Assembly (NCBI RefSeq): GCF_030247195.1
Contig: NC_080672.1
Span: 85,767,113 to 85,831,112, forward strand
Length of the DNA stretch: 64,000 bases
Direction: 5' to 3'
Origin: Topomyia yanbarensis
Taxonomy: Eukaryota > Arthropoda > Insecta > Diptera > Culicidae
Position 1 is the stretch's first letter. Every line of letters begins with the position of its first letter. The position numbers and the translations under genes are program-made. Shown here one piece after another: positions 10,801-21,775 of the stretch. The notes beneath the pieces are model-generated. The model ran no database searches. It saw only the letters and a program-made list of their open reading frames with translations, and was not told where the DNA came from.

Positions 10801-13800
10801 ATAACCCTTTCCAGAAGTTTACCAAGAGTATCCAGCAGGCTGACATGATACTGGATCTTCTGGTGGTTTCCCTGATTTTGGCAGAAACTTCTAAATCTTC
10901 CATCTATCCGGGAAGTAGCCACCGTCCAGGCATTTCTGTAGGACTATCCTGAACATGTCCGGAAGCGCCAGGATCGCCAGGAGCTCGTCGTTGGAAACTT
11001 GATTGTCACCTGCATTTCCACCGTCTGCATCAACGTACGGTGTAGGCGGCAATGCGGTCGGGTCGTGCTTCGGGAAAAGGCCCTCCACTATAATTTTCAG
11101 CTTGTCGGCGCACATTTCGACTGGCGTCATTGGACCCTTGATCCTGGCCATAACGACACGGTAAGCATCGCCCCAAGTGATAGCGTCTACTTCTCTACAC
11201 AGCTCCTTGTAGCTGGTGGACTTGCTTAGCACTATCTCGCGTTTAAAAGCGGCTTTGGCCGCCCGGAATGTTACCTTACACTCTCCTCTAACTGCCTCAG
11301 ATCTTGCTCTCTGGACGCGTCTTCTGGCTTTTAGGCAAGCAGCCTGGAGGATGCTTAGCTTTTCGTTTCACCAGTACGCCGGACGCCGGTAGTTCCTCGG
11401 CTACATTTTCCTCGGCATTGTTACATCGCATGCTCTAGCTACTGTTTCCGACAGCTCATCGGCAATTCGAATTGGACTGACGCTGTCAGCACGAAGTGCT
11501 TCCACAAAAAGGTCCTTGTCGAAGTCCTTTATTTTCCATTTCCGCTCGCCAGTCCTCACTCTCGGCGTTACCGTACAATTTCGCCGACCAATGATGTAGT
11601 GGATCGCTTGGTGGTCACTATGTGTGTATTGCTCACTTACTCGCCAATTCATGTTATCCATCAGCGAAGCGCTGCAGAATGTAACGTTGATGATAGAATC
11701 CCGACCGTCTTAACGGAATGTGCTAGCGGAACCTTCGTTGCACAGCTTTACGTCCAGCTTTGCCAGTGTTTCCAATAGGCTGTAACCTCTTGCGTTGGTC
11801 AGCCTGCTATCCCATTCCACGACCCAAACGTTAAAATCACCTTCTATAACAACCGGCGTTCGCCCGACCAACGAGTGCGTCCAACATCCTGTTGTACTGC
11901 TTTGGTGTCCACCGTCCTGGCGATCACGAAACCTTCGTGTGTGCTATCCACCACCCCTTGAACAGGGAAGCCGCCCATCACATGGATTGCCGCTATCCCT
12001 GCACTATCCACCACCCAGTTACCGTTATCGGGAGGGACACGATACGGCTCTGCAACAATTGTAACGTCGCACATCGTTTTTGTTGTTAACTACCACAACA
12101 GTTGCTGTGCAATGTCGCAATGATTGATATTAAGCTGGGTTAACTCCATCATCATTGGCCTGCCTTCGCCCTTTTTGTACTCTGGGCATATGAAGCCTCC
12201 CGTCACATGGTCTTTACCGCCCTCATTTGTGCAGAGCAAGCACTTCGGTTGCTTCGTGCTGTCTCTAGCAATGTGTCCCTTCTCCCCACATTTTCTGCAC
12301 AGATCAGATCTGTCCAGGCCCCTACAGTTTCTTGTCTGACGGCCGAAAGCCAGACACCCGAAACACCTCTCCATTTGTTTAGTTGCTCTAGGGATCAATC
12401 GTAACGAACACACCGACCATCCGATTTTGATTTCACCGGTCGACATAAGCTTATTGGCTGCGGTTGGCGATAAGCGTATCACTGCTGTTTGTGCGCTACT
12501 GTACGCCTTCCTCAACCTGATTGGTATCTGCTCTTTCTCCAGGTTGCATTGCTCTATTAGCGCGCTTCTCACTTCGTCTTCCGTTGTGATCTCGTCATAA
12601 TTCTTGCACTCGACCCCTGCTTCCTGTGCTAAAACTCTCACATTCGCTTCTCATCCAACCGCTTCTGCCACGAGCTCCCAATAGGCCGAGCTTTTGATCA
12701 ATGGATTTTTCTTCAGCTCGACCAGCATTTCGCCTTTCTGAGTACGCTTGGTTCTTATAACGTTCTCCCCCAGCTCCTTCAACTTGGGGTCCTCTCTCAC
12801 CCTTTTGAGGATCGCAGCGTACGTCACGCCTTCGTTTACTTTGACGACTAGAGCGTCTCCCCTCTGCTTGTGCTGGCGTGGCCGAAGGTCTTTTTTCTTC
12901 TTTTCCTCCTTTTCTTTCTGTTTTTTCTCCTATCTTCTGCGGTTTCTACGGTTCGCCATTCACTCTGCGATTGTCGGCTGTTTCGCTAGACAGACCTTAT
13001 TGGGCTTCTTCGGTTCCTCCACTTCTCCTGGCGTTCCCTTATTATTTTCACAGAACGAAAATACCGGTCACCCTTCGGCGTCTCATGGGCTTCTGCTTTT
13101 ACTATCTCTGTGATCTTCCTTTCGGCGTTTTCAGCTCACTCTAGCAATGCCATCTGTTCGAATTCGGCTGCTGCTATGACGGATTTGATGCCAATCACCA
13201 GATCCTTGATCTGTCCATGCACGTTGCCTTTGCTTTTCACGAATTTGTAGATATTTTCGATTTTTTGCCTCAACTTCGTCACTTTGGGTAACCCAGACTG
13301 CTGGTCTTCTTGGGAAATGCTTGGTTTCAGCGTGCACACCTGAAATCCAAGCTTTCCTTGGCGTCCAGTTGGTTTGTCGTCGCTCATGCTCGGTATGGCC
13401 TCTCAATGGTACTCTCGCTGCTGCTGCTATTGCGGTTGCACTTGTTCGTTACGCTGGGTCGGCGACCTCGCTAGCCCAGCTTTGGTGAAAGGGTTCACCA
13501 CAGTTGCTCCGTTAGATTTTTTGCTCATTTTTGTTGTTTTGTCTTCTTGCATGCTTCTTGGGTCCCAACTCCAAGCCGCTACTACTTCTACCGGCTAAGG
13601 TGACGGGTTTCGAACGTACGTACCTACCAAAGTTTTATTGGGACGGAGGGCAGCAAGTATCATTAGCCCACTTGCCGTTTCGGATAAGTGTCACCCATCC
13701 TTATTAGGGTTGTAAAATGGCGTGGCTGCGGGTCCGTGGATAAATTTCGATGAATTCCTTATGCACATCCGTGTTCTGCCGCCAGTATGCCGTAATTAGG

Positions 13801-16451
13801 ATCTTACTGGTATCGATCCAAATGTGCCGGTTGGCACTCCAGTTGGGTGAGGATGCTTTATGCTAAAGTCTTGGGTAAAACCTTAGCGGAAGCGGAACCG
13901 ACTCGCTTCGACGGAGCTGCTTTCGAATTTATATGGCTTTTTCTAGAGGTGTAGCAGAGCCCACCATTGCCTTGCCCCACCATATTCTAGCAAGACCCTT
14001 CCCCCCACCTACAGCGGAGGGGAAGGGTTGTTGAGCCCCTGAACTTCTGTCCTCCAGTGCTACCCCCAAACTTGCTGCCTCTTGTGTGTGTATGTGTGTA
14101 TGTGTCAAAACTGTCACTCTTTTTTCTCTGAGATGGCTGAACCGATTTGTCGATCTGAATTCCGGTTCCGGAGTTACGGGTTTGAGAGTGCGACCACACA
14201 GAAATTTCCATTTAAAATGGTAGCACTATGACATAAAAATGATGCAAAACTTTTTATAATGGTTGCAAAGTTTTTTGGATTTGCCGGTCTAGATCACTAA
14301 TGATACCCCAAAGTCGCTTTGTGGTCTAAAAAAAAATTAAAGATCGTATTTTTATTTTTGATGCCAAATGTCTTTAAAATTCCGGGATTTTAGGTAATTT
14401 CGAAAAAAATTGACATATATTGACTTTTTTGGATTTGCCATTCTCTAATTGAAAGGTTATGCAATTAAAGCCCCATCCATTCCTCATACCTCGCTCTCCA
14501 TTCAACCCCATTATCTTTATATGAATTTTTCACCCCCGTCACACACCCACCACCGCATGGCAAAATTTGTTAGAATGAAGACAACATTGAACTAATGCTG
14601 ATCAGGCTAATTATACATGATATTTTTTTATGTCTCAAGTGTGTCACCGTCGACACGTGAGCTACGGTTCGTGGCTGGCGAGCGTGTGTAGGTGCACAGT
14701 ATACTACGAATGTAATAGACATTTACGCAATTATATACATTGGTTCCGATAACATTAAGTTACAAGTTACTTTACGCTCGTCCGGACACGCCGTAGACTC
14801 AGGTGATTCGCATTTCTAATGCCCAAAGATCCTGACTCCAAAGGTAGCAGACAAAGGGTTAAGTCGCCGGTATACTCTAAGCTTGCTCGTATGACCCTTT
14901 ACACGCTTTTCTAAACTTTCCTCCTTCAACCCCTTGCTCTCCCTTGAGTTCTATGGCTCTTAATATTAAAAAATATGCTTCATTTTCCAGTCCCTTGCTA
15001 ATTGAATGTCGTTAAAAACATAAAAATATAGACTCAATATTTTATCAAAGTTACATAAAATTTTAAAACCCCCATCAAACCGAATTTCTGGCTACGCAAC
15101 TGTCTACTGCTGAAGACGAACGAATCGACACATAAATTGAAATCTTTTCATGTATCCCTTGCTAGATAATTCCATCAAATCCGTGGAGGTCGAGAAGCAG
15201 TTCGAACTTTGCGTGTGAAAACCAATATGCGCATATTTGATATCTATGTTATTACGTCTAAACACTATTGCTTTTTGTTTTCCACAGAGGAGCACGGCCG
15301 TGCTTGCAGCACCTTCTCCATTCTGGCCGGCATCGGTGGCTGCCTAGGGTATGCCCTCGGCGGTTTCAACTGGGACAATACATCCTTCGGGGAGTTCCTC
15401 GGCGGAAGCATAAAAACCGTCTTCACCATAGTTGGTTTCATTTTTCTGGTCTGTTTGATACTGACCGCCACCAGTTTCCGGGAGGTTCCGCTACCGGTGA
15501 TGGAAAAGGATGATCTGTTGAAACCGCTGACGGAGGTCACGATCAAGAAGGAACGAGCCAAGATCATCAATTCGCTTAAGACGATCGATGAGAAAGGTCA
15601 ACCAGCTCCCCAAATGATTACAAATGCATTGACGGAGATCGAGAAGGAGGCGGAGAAACCAATGATAGACGACTCCATCTCGGAAGATGAGGATAATTCG
15701 ATGACGCTGAGAGATTTCCTGAAAAGCATCATCCTGATGCCAAAATCGATTGCGATTCTTTGTCTGACGAATTTGTTATGCTGGATGGGTCATTTAAGTT
15801 TTTGTTTGTACTTTACCGATTTCGTTGGCGAGGAAGTGTTCAAGGGCAATCCGGCTGCACCATCCATATCGGAAGACTATCAGTTGTACCTGGAGGGAGT
15901 TCGCTACGGTTGCTACGGTTTGGCGATCTATTCGTTGGCCTGCTCGTGCTACTCGTTTACAATCGAGAAGCTGATCAAAGTCCTGCGAGCCCGAATCGTG
16001 TACGGTGGTGGATTGCTGCTGGATTCTATGGGGATGATGCTGATGGCAGTATTCCCAAACAAGGTGACCGTTTTCGTCTTCAGTGCCACCGGCGGAATCG
16101 TTTATGCGCTTCTGTTCACTATGCCTTTCCTGCTGCTTGGACAGTATCACGCTAAGGAACGGGTAAGTTGTTTGTTTTTACGAATAAAATTCTATACTAA
16201 TATACATTTGTTAATTCCAGTTCAAAGCCAACAAATCCGGTAAGCCACAAGAACCGGAACGGAAGCGAGGTCTTGCGACCGATATCGCCATGGTTGGCGG
16301 AATGATTTTCGTGGCACAGATTATTGTTTCACTTGGACTGGGCTCGTTTATCTCGTGGCTCGGGTCGACGACAGCCGTTATTTACGCTGCCGGGATCTGC
16401 AGTTTTCTAGCAGCAATCTCGTCAACGCAGGTGGTTTACATGGACTTGTAA
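7569..16451 (+). CDS. Slc45-1: SLC45-family proton-coupled sugar transporter (four visible coding exons)
   Basis: Multi-exon gene for a 12-helix MFS/GPH-type transporter of the SLC45 family, which carries sucrose or other sugars with protons across membranes. The exons 7569-7876, 7939-8220, 15288-16162 and 16221-16451 all have AG/GT borders and join in phase into 565 codons including TAA, close to the usual family length of 550-600. Visible signatures: the MGIEF-YSAETAFVSP first helix, SDRC followed by KLGRRRP in the loop after helix 2, DFSADTSHMPARAYLLDV around helix 4, EEHGRACS before helix 5, and a long acidic, lysine-rich central loop between helices 6 and 7. The true start is unresolved: an in-frame ATG at 7513 would add about 19 residues, but exon 1 has plausible acceptors at 7568 and 7613, so an upstream exon is likely. 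The symbol is by family resemblance to the fly gene; paralogy was not tested. Confidence 0.9.
7939..8220 (+). CDS. SLC45-like exon 2 (helix 3 end, extracellular loop, helix 4)
   Basis: Bounded by TATTTTAG at 7931-7938 and CCAG|GTAAGA at 8221. The split glycine codon G|GC and the following CILVPYGENVGKLFGDLGE continue helix 3 in frame. A loop with two NxS sites (NLS, twice) is followed by YKWAIFFTILGVLLLDFSAD and then MPARAYLLDVC, the conserved helix-4 region of SLC45 proteins. It ends on the first base of a glutamate codon completed by exon 3. Confidence 0.9.
9049..9876 (-). repeat. R1-clade 3' UTR made of degenerate tandem units
   Basis: About five imperfect units, each with a CGGTCTAGTCCCCGGCGG core followed by TGGATCTAGCCTAC, recur at about 9215, 9411, 9546, 9690 and 9836. 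The spacing is irregular, about 130-200 bp. The same units make up 20190-20960 and 47440-48180. Confidence 0.8.
9877..12155 (-). pseudogene. R1-clade ORF2 (endonuclease-reverse transcriptase) pseudogene
   Basis: Starts at MELTQLNINHCDIAQQLLW near 12155-12149, the usual opening of R1-type AP endonucleases. CDVTIVAEPYRVP carries the catalytic Glu, and YTHSDHQAIHYII near 11620 has the terminal SDH motif. Reverse-transcriptase motifs are AGVPQGSILGPTLWNIMYN near 10540. The FADD segment that should follow has been lost by an in-frame deletion: NGVLTLKLP runs straight into EEVEMLTAE. The C-terminus holds the Cys/His segment CVHVQETPEHVVFECP and stops at 9877. Several frame changes lie between blocks. 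Confidence 0.82.
12130..13528 (-). pseudogene. R1-clade ORF1 (gag-like) pseudogene
   Basis: Begins at ATG 13528 (MSKKSNGATVVNPF), the only start that precedes all the gag-like blocks. The N-terminal half is charged and coiled-coil-like; a TGA interrupts the frame near 13138 (ALLE-stop-AENAERK) and frameshifts follow. The last 180 codons (12641 down) are open and end in three Cys-rich knuckles: CFGC (His replaced), CRKCGEKGHIARD (third pair decayed at its last Cys) and CLLC. Gag binds the element RNA. ORF2 overlaps its end. Confidence 0.8.
13931..14215 (+). repeat. Mosquito interspersed repeat fragment (TG-rich)
   Basis: TGTGTGTGTATGTGTGTATG, CTCTGAGATGGCTGAACCGA and TTCCGGTTCCGGAGTTAC in the order of the repeat at 1-650 read on its minus strand. 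It abuts the 5' end of R1 copy 1. Confidence 0.65.
15288..16162 (+). CDS. SLC45-like exon 3 (helices 5-11)
   Basis: The largest exon; acceptor TTTTCCACAG ends at 15287 and donor CGG|GTAAGT begins at 16163. It opens with EEHGRACSTFSILAGIGG (helix 5) and GYALGGFNW, then helix 6 (TVFTIVGFIFLVCLILTA). A hydrophilic central loop of about 90 residues follows, rich in E, D and K (IEKEAEKPMIDDSISEDEDN), typical of the cytosolic loop between the two six-helix halves. The second half begins at SIAILCLTNLLCWMGHLSF and carries helices 7-11. No frameshift or internal stop is seen, unlike all the retroelement ORFs around it. Confidence 0.93.
16221..16451 (+). CDS. SLC45-like terminal exon (helices 11-12, stop)
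   Basis: Acceptor TTAATTCCAG ends at 16220; reading is in phase 0 through a basic loop (KANKSGKPQEPERKRGLAT) and two hydrophobic segments (MVGGMIFVAQIIVSLGLGSF and AVIYAAGICSFLAAISS), ending VVYMDL-TAA at 16449-16451. The short intron before it (16163-16220, 58 bp) has the size of a minimal dipteran intron, in contrast to the 7-kb intron upstream. Confidence 0.92.
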   Translation, partial: FKANKSGKPQEPERKRGLATDIAMVGGMIFVAQIIVSLGLGSFISWLGSTTAVIYAAGICSFLAAISSTQVVYMDL

Positions 16452-16745
16452 GAGATCGTGGGAATTCGAAATCTCACTAGTACTAGCAGACTTCAGAATT
16501 CACTAATGATACTCATGTTATACTACATCATCGGTACGCACTGTAATAATCTGTAACACATCCTAGATTCATTGAAATGTAATGTGATACTTAAAAACAA
16601 ACATGTTAGATAGGTTATGTTCATTGCCATCTAGTTAGGTTATAAAAATGGAATGCTTTTAATGCATGTTTTTCTAGGTTCTTTTATTGTATGAGATATT
16701 TTCAGCACTGACAGAACACGAAATAAAAATATGCGCATAGTTTGT
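16452..16745 (+). promoter_or_regulatory. 3' UTR and poly(A) signal of the SLC45-like gene
   Basis: AT-rich sequence after the stop codon with a canonical AATAAA at 16722-16727. Cleavage would be expected some 10-30 bases downstream, near 16740-16755. No other coding signal is present. Confidence 0.65.
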
Positions 16746-17635
16746 CGTAGAAATCGTTGAGCTAGATAGCATTGGAAACGATGTTAGGTTGATAATTTAA
16801 TATATACAAGAACTGTGAAGGTTTGTTTTTCAACGGATTTGTTAGTCTTCCAACAAATCGAAGAACGAATTTTAATATTGTCCAACGTTTCGGTGCTGAT
16901 ATGCATCATCTACAGGGGAAACTAGTTTTAATGCATAACAATTAGTTTGGTTTTAAGATGATATATGTTTGTTGTATTTACAATATAGTTCGTCCTTCGT
17001 CTAAATATTTTATTAAGCTATATGTCAGGAATGTTGCTGATTGTTGGTACATCTATAAATATGAAATATATGGTATCTGACCGTACATTCTACATTAAGG
17101 TGACAATAATTTATATAAACAAAAATCTCACAACCTACACCTTCTAGCGTCGTCCCAAATCATGAAAAAATTACACTGTCCAAATTTGGGCGAAAACGGT
17201 TAATCCAAACTCCTTCCCCAAAGAGCTTGAAGTTTGTATGGGATTTTTGACCGAAATGTATGGGGAAACAGGTTACTGTAAACTTCGAACCTAGATCTAG
17301 AAAGGAGTTAAGCGTTTGAAGATATATTGAACAAGTTTGTCGAAGACTGCGAGACAATTTAACGAATCATTAAAGATTTATTAACATTTGAAGTTTGATA
17401 CTACTGATTAGCATTTGCAAAGGGCGTATTCCGCTTATCTCATGTATGTAACCACGTGTAAGGGTAGGGTAAAGCTAGAAAAAAACTCACAAATCTCTGA
17501 AATAGCAAAAGATAGAAAGTTATAATGTTCCTCAAAGGTGTAGTAGAATAAATGGACTTTCAGTTTCCATCTAAAAGTTTCGAAATTTCCCCACATGGTG
17601 GCAGTAGTGAACCAAACAATTTACAGGGAATACTA
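16746..17635. other. Intergenic AT-rich DNA with a Penelope-like terminal motif
   Basis: No gene. At 16882-16918 the minus strand reads CCCCTGTAGATGATGC, a short spacer, then GCACCGAAACGTTGG, the two-part motif commonly found at ends of Penelope-like retroelements. No reverse transcriptase accompanies it. Confidence 0.45.
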
Positions 17636-17684
17636 CCTATCTGTACAACGGCAAGAGATAGAGGAAGGCGTAGCCAACTAGCTT

Positions 17685-17978
17685 ATGTCGACCGATAAGA
17701 ACAAAGTCGGATGGCCGGTCTGCTCGTTACGATTGATCCCGGGAGCCACGATACAAACGGAGAAGTGTTTCAGGTGCCTGCGTTTCAGCTATCAGACAAG
17801 AAACTGTAGAGGCCCGGAAAAATCTGTTCTGTGCAGAAACTGTGGCGAGAAGGGGCACATTGATAGAGACTGCACAAAGCAATCGAACTGCTTACTCTGC
17901 ACAAATGAGGGCAAAAAGGACCACATGACGGTAGGCTTCTCTTGCCCAGAGTACAAAAAGGCAAAGGTAGGCCAATGA
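17685..17978 (+). pseudogene. R1-clade gag fragment with zinc knuckles
   Basis: Reads MSTDKNKVGWPVCSLRLIPG, then CFRCLRFSYQTRNC (first knuckle, His replaced by Gln), CRNCGEKGHIDRDC (perfect CX2CX4HX4C) and CLLCTNEGKKDHMTVGFSC. The ATG is internal to the original gag, not a real start. It is collinear with 12420-12140 on the opposite strand. Confidence 0.85.
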
Positions 17979-18233
17979 TGGAAATAACCTAGCTTAAACT
18001 GAATTATTGCAAAACTACACAGCAATTGTTGTGGCAGTCAACAACAGAAACGAAGTGCGACTTTGCAATTATTACAGAGCCGTATCGTGTCCCTTCCGAT
18101 AACGGTAACGGGGTGGTGGATAGCGCAGGGATGCCAGCAATCTAAGTGGTAGACGGTTTCCCTGTACAAGAGGTGGCGGATTGCATACACGAAGGCTTTG
18201 TGATCGCCAGGATTAACAGCGTAAAGGCCGAAA

Positions 18234-19505
18234 ACGAAATTATTGCGACGCCGAAAATGTCATGCCAATTTTCTTGTAATGTTAAAAATCAAACCAAAAT
18301 TTTAGGGGAGTTTTATAGATATATTTACTTCAAAAATCAAAAGAAAAGTTAATCGATGGAGCCTTGAGTGTAAAATTGAACGCATTTACGCTTGATGCCC
18401 TCCATCAAAGTCTTTACAGTGTCATCCGGTACCAGTTTCTCAGTTTTTTTTTTCTAAACATGCCCTTCTCGTCTTTGACTGTCTTCTTGCTCTTCCGAAG
18501 CTCCCGCTTCATCATTGCCCAGTACTGCTCCACCGGGCGCAGCTCCGGACAGTTTGGCGGATTCATGTCCTTTGGAACAAAATGGACAGAATTGTCCTCA
18601 TACTACTCCAGGACACTTTTAGAATAGTGGCATGATGCCAAATCTGGCCAAAATAGCGGAGCTTCGTCGTGCTGCTGCAGAACGGCAAAAGGCGCTTCTC
18701 GAGGCACTCAGATTTGTAGATCTCGCCATTTACTGTGCCCTTTGTCACGAAAGCCTCACTCCTCAGTCCACAAGAGCAGATGGCCTGCCAAATGAGATAT
18801 TTGGAGGCGAACTACGACATTTTCTGCTTCTTAAATTTGTCGTCCACATAGAACTTGCTCTTGCCGGTGAAAAACTCCAACCCCGGAATTTGCTTAAAAT
18901 CGGCTTTTATATACGTTTCGTCGTCCATCACACAGCAGCCATATTTTGTCAGCATTTTCTCGTAGAGCTTTTGTGCCCGAGTTTTAGCCGTCGATTGTTG
19001 CCGCTCATCGCGATTTGGGAAGTTCTGTACCTTATATGTATGTAGTCCAGCTCTCTTCTATGCATTCTGGACGTAGCTCTGCGACATGCCGATCTTTTTA
19101 GCAAAATCACGGCTTGAGATGTTGGGATTTGCTTTAATCATCCGCTTCACCTCTCCCTCCGTCTTTTTGTTCTCCGGTCCGGGTTTTCTTCCAGCTCCTT
19201 TGCTGTGGTCCAACGTCAACCGCTCCTGGAACCGCTTCAACACTCTGGAGACGGTTGAATGGTGAATGTTCTGAACATTTTTCCCACTGCCGGTGCGACA
19301 GGTCAGGAAATTCCAGGTGTTTGGAAAGAATTTGTTCTCTCGACTCGCGTTGGTTCACCTCCATTTTCGTTGAATCGAAAAACACAACTTCGAGTTTGAC
19401 AGCATGTAAACAATACACATCAATGAGAAAGTGTGCAAAATTTGGTTGATTTTTAACCAATGGTAAAAAAGTTATGCCCTGTTGAATGTGTCGCAATAAT
19501 TTCGT
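18234..19505 (-). mobile_element. DD37E mariner-type (ITm superfamily) transposon, inactive
   Basis: 1272 bp with inverted ends ACGAAATTATTGCGAC at 18234 and 19505. On the minus strand a transposase relic runs from about 19460 to 18390. The N-terminal HTH reads MIKANPNISSRDFAKKIGMS; the first catalytic Asp is in CVMDDETY (near 18930), the second in FWPDLASCHYS (near 18645) and the Glu in PELRPVEQYW (near 18530). Thirty-seven residues separate the second Asp and the Glu, which is the DD37E class described from mosquitoes. In-frame stops (KMS-stop-FASKY; VLE-stop-YED) and frameshifts disable it. The flanks do not show a clean TA duplication. Confidence 0.85.
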
Positions 19506-19559
19506 GGTCGCCCTTTAGCCTGCGGGATTCTGCGTTGAACCCAAAGCGGAACCGAACGA

Positions 19560-20178
19560 AGTTGACAAACACGTTTCGCCTAATGGCTGTTCATGTCGCG
19601 AGTGCGTACAGAACGATATCGTCGGAGGCGGTATGCGTAATTGCCGGAATGATTCCCATCTGCATCACTCTGGCTGAGGACGCAGAATGCTACCAGCGGA
19701 GAAATGCACGAAATGCAAGGAGACTGATCCGAGCGGACTCGTTCGCTAAGTGGAAGCATGAGTGGGACAACGCGGAGAAAGAAAGGTGAACCGACCGACT
19801 CATCCCAAATGTGTCTGCTTGGGTGCACAGGAAACATGGAGAGGTGAACTTCCGTTTGACGCAGTTTTGTCCGGGCACGGATGCTTCCGGAAGTACCTGA
19901 TTCGGTTTGGACATGCTTCGTCACCCCTTTGCCAGGAGTGTGTGGACGTGCAAGAGACACCGGAACACGTGGTATTTGAATGCCCTAGGTTCGAAGAATT
20001 TCGTAGGAGTATGCCTGGTGTGACAGTGGACAACATCGTCGAAGAGATGCGCCACGACGAGCATATCTGGGACGCTGTCAACAGAGTGGTATACTCTCCG
20101 AGCTGCAGAGGAAGCGTCGAAGGGACCAACAAAGTAGCCCAATTGGCTAGAACACCACCGGGAGGAAAATCGAGTTGA
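19560..20178 (+). pseudogene. R1-clade ORF2 C-terminal fragment
   Basis: RLMAVHVASAYRTISSEAVC and AGMIPICITLAEDAECYQRR belong to the region after the reverse-transcriptase core; the frame shifts near 19780. The stretch 19800-20178 then encodes PLCQECVDVQETPEHVVFEC, the CCHC element at the R1 ORF2 C-terminus, ending at TGA 20176-20178. Confidence 0.82.
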
Positions 20179-20189
20179 GGGAGAAATTC

Positions 20190-20960
20190 CGCAGTCGGGA
20201 AGCACTTCGTCGGGGTAGATTTGGTCCACCACCGGGACAAGTTGAGTAGTACGCAACGTAGCACTGGGTTCGGGTCGTTGGGACGCCAGTGAATCGGACG
20301 TCAGGTTTCACCGGAATCGCCGAACCGACCTCGACATCCTACCGGGTAGCTAGATCCACCGCCGGGAATTAGACCGAGTAGACCGCGTCGAATCGGAGTA
20401 GGCTGAATCCATCGTCGGAGACTAGACCGAGTAGTTCGCGAACAATATTTGCGTCAAGTCGGGAGATCAATGGCTCATCGGGGAAGTGAAGTGTAATAGA
20501 ACGAAAGAGGAACCAACGGACCTAAAGGAGTTGCGGTGCTAAATGGCACCGGACAGAGAGCCAAAAGGCTCAAGAAGTTGTGATGCTAAAACCAAAGAAG
20601 AATCGGTTTTGGGAGAACTTCCTTCGCCGGGGAACTTTTCGTCGACGTAAGCTAGATTTACCGCCTGGGACTAGACTGAGTAGACCGCGACGAGACACCA
20701 CCAGTCGCGGGTCATCAGGGCACCAGCGAGCCGGACGCCATGCTCCACCGGAATCGCCGAACTGACCTCGACATCTGGCTGGGTGGCTCGGTTTCGGGAG
20801 AACATCTCTCGCCGGGGAATTCTCCGTCGGAGTAGGCTAGGTCCATCGTCGGGGACTACACCGGGTAATTCGCGAACAAGTCAGGAGCTCAACGAGTGAG
20901 TGATGCTGAATGGTGCTAGAAGAGAGTTGCGGTGCTTAATGACACAAGGGAGTCGAGTTG
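20190..20960 (+). repeat. R1-clade 3' UTR tandem units, copy 3
   Basis: The same degenerate units as 9049-9876 in the opposite direction, with GATCCACCGCCGGGAATTAG and relatives repeated every 100-180 bp. Confidence 0.75.
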
Positions 20961-21775
20961 CTGAATGTCTTTGAAATGCATGAAACGTCGAGATTCAATG
21001 TAATCTCGAAAAATTTTTTGACAAGGATTAACTTTTTTGGATTCCTTTCTCATACAGAAAGGTTATGCAATCACTCTGAAAACCGCCAACCTAATTTTTT
21101 CGAATGTAATAGAATTTCTGGATTTTAACAGGAGCTTAGCTAGGGTTGCACGGAGATATCCCTTTGAAACACCCTTCTGATCACCCCTCGTTACAACGCT
21201 TATTTTAATATTACCATAGCCGAGAAAGGTGCTGAGTGTTCGAACTGGTCAGCTGTCCGAGCTGGTTCACTTACCCATATAAATTAAATTTACGGATCTA
21301 AAACAATTTTGGCTTTTAAAAACCATATAATTTAAGTATTTTTTCCAAGCTGAGAATGGAAAAAAGGAAATATTTTAAAACGGCTTCCATTTGTGCGAAA
21401 GCAAAAAAAAACTCTATATTCCTGTTGTATGAAATCACACCGCAGCGGTTGACGTTAAGTATTGTCGTACCATTCGTCTTTTTGTGAGGATGATCCCGAA
21501 GTACAAGAACGATGACAAAAATGTCACACAGATGTTCTCAACGATGTTCGAGTGACGCGATTACGAATTTTCGAAAAAGTACGCTGATCAATATAGATTC
21601 GTGCATGAAGGAAAAAGTTAGACAGAGAATGTCCAATAATAGGAAGTAATTGAGTGGAACTCACCTTCAGGGACGACAGGGATGGTTCGTCAACGTACAA
21701 TGCAGTTCAACTTAAAAACCGGTTATATATCGAGTTTCCAGACAAATAAACAGCAACACTTAGATGGCGAATTGA
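20961..21775. other. Spacer with mosquito repeat end, no gene seen
   Basis: A CTTTCTCATACAGAAAGG and TTATGCAATCACTCTGAAAA block at 21045-21085 is the end of the abundant mosquito repeat. The remainder is AT-rich and unassigned. Confidence 0.45.

Larger units (their letters stand above)
9049..13930 (-). mobile_element. R1-clade non-LTR retrotransposon, copy 1 (defective)
   Basis: Two-ORF LINE lying antisense in the SLC45 intron. Order on the minus strand: 5' UTR-like DNA (13930-13529), gag ORF1 with zinc knuckles, ORF2 with endonuclease, reverse transcriptase and a C-terminal CCHC segment, then a 3' UTR of degenerate tandem units. It carries stops, frameshifts and internal deletions, including loss of the reverse-transcriptase FADD box, so it is dead. 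Two more copies of the family are in the window. The 3' end stops at a GGGGAATTGTTCAACACC junction near 9049; no tail is evident. Confidence 0.85.
8221..15287 (+). other. Giant intron of the SLC45-like gene
   Basis: 7067-bp intron from GTAAGA at 8221 to CCACAG at 15287. Sequence 8221-9000 and 14216-15287 is plain AT-rich DNA without features apart from a decayed AAAGGTTATGCAATT repeat end near 14450-14475. The remainder is an antisense R1-clade retrotransposon and a mosquito interspersed repeat. Confidence 0.9.
17636..20960 (+). mobile_element. R1-clade non-LTR retrotransposon, copy 3 (deleted, interrupted)
   Basis: Plus-strand relic: the gag zinc-knuckle region at 17680-17978, the start of the endonuclease (CDFAIITEPYRVP, about 18050-18230), then a DD37E mariner, then only the last part of ORF2 (19580-20178) and the 3' UTR units (20190-20960). 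Most of the endonuclease and reverse transcriptase (over 2 kb compared with copy 1) is missing at the mariner junction, so an internal deletion accompanied or preceded that insertion. Confidence 0.8.

Noticed and set aside
9814..13144. Plus-strand frames opposite the R1 element (for example 12748-13113)
   Set aside because: They are shadows of the minus-strand gag and ORF2, whose motifs are clear.
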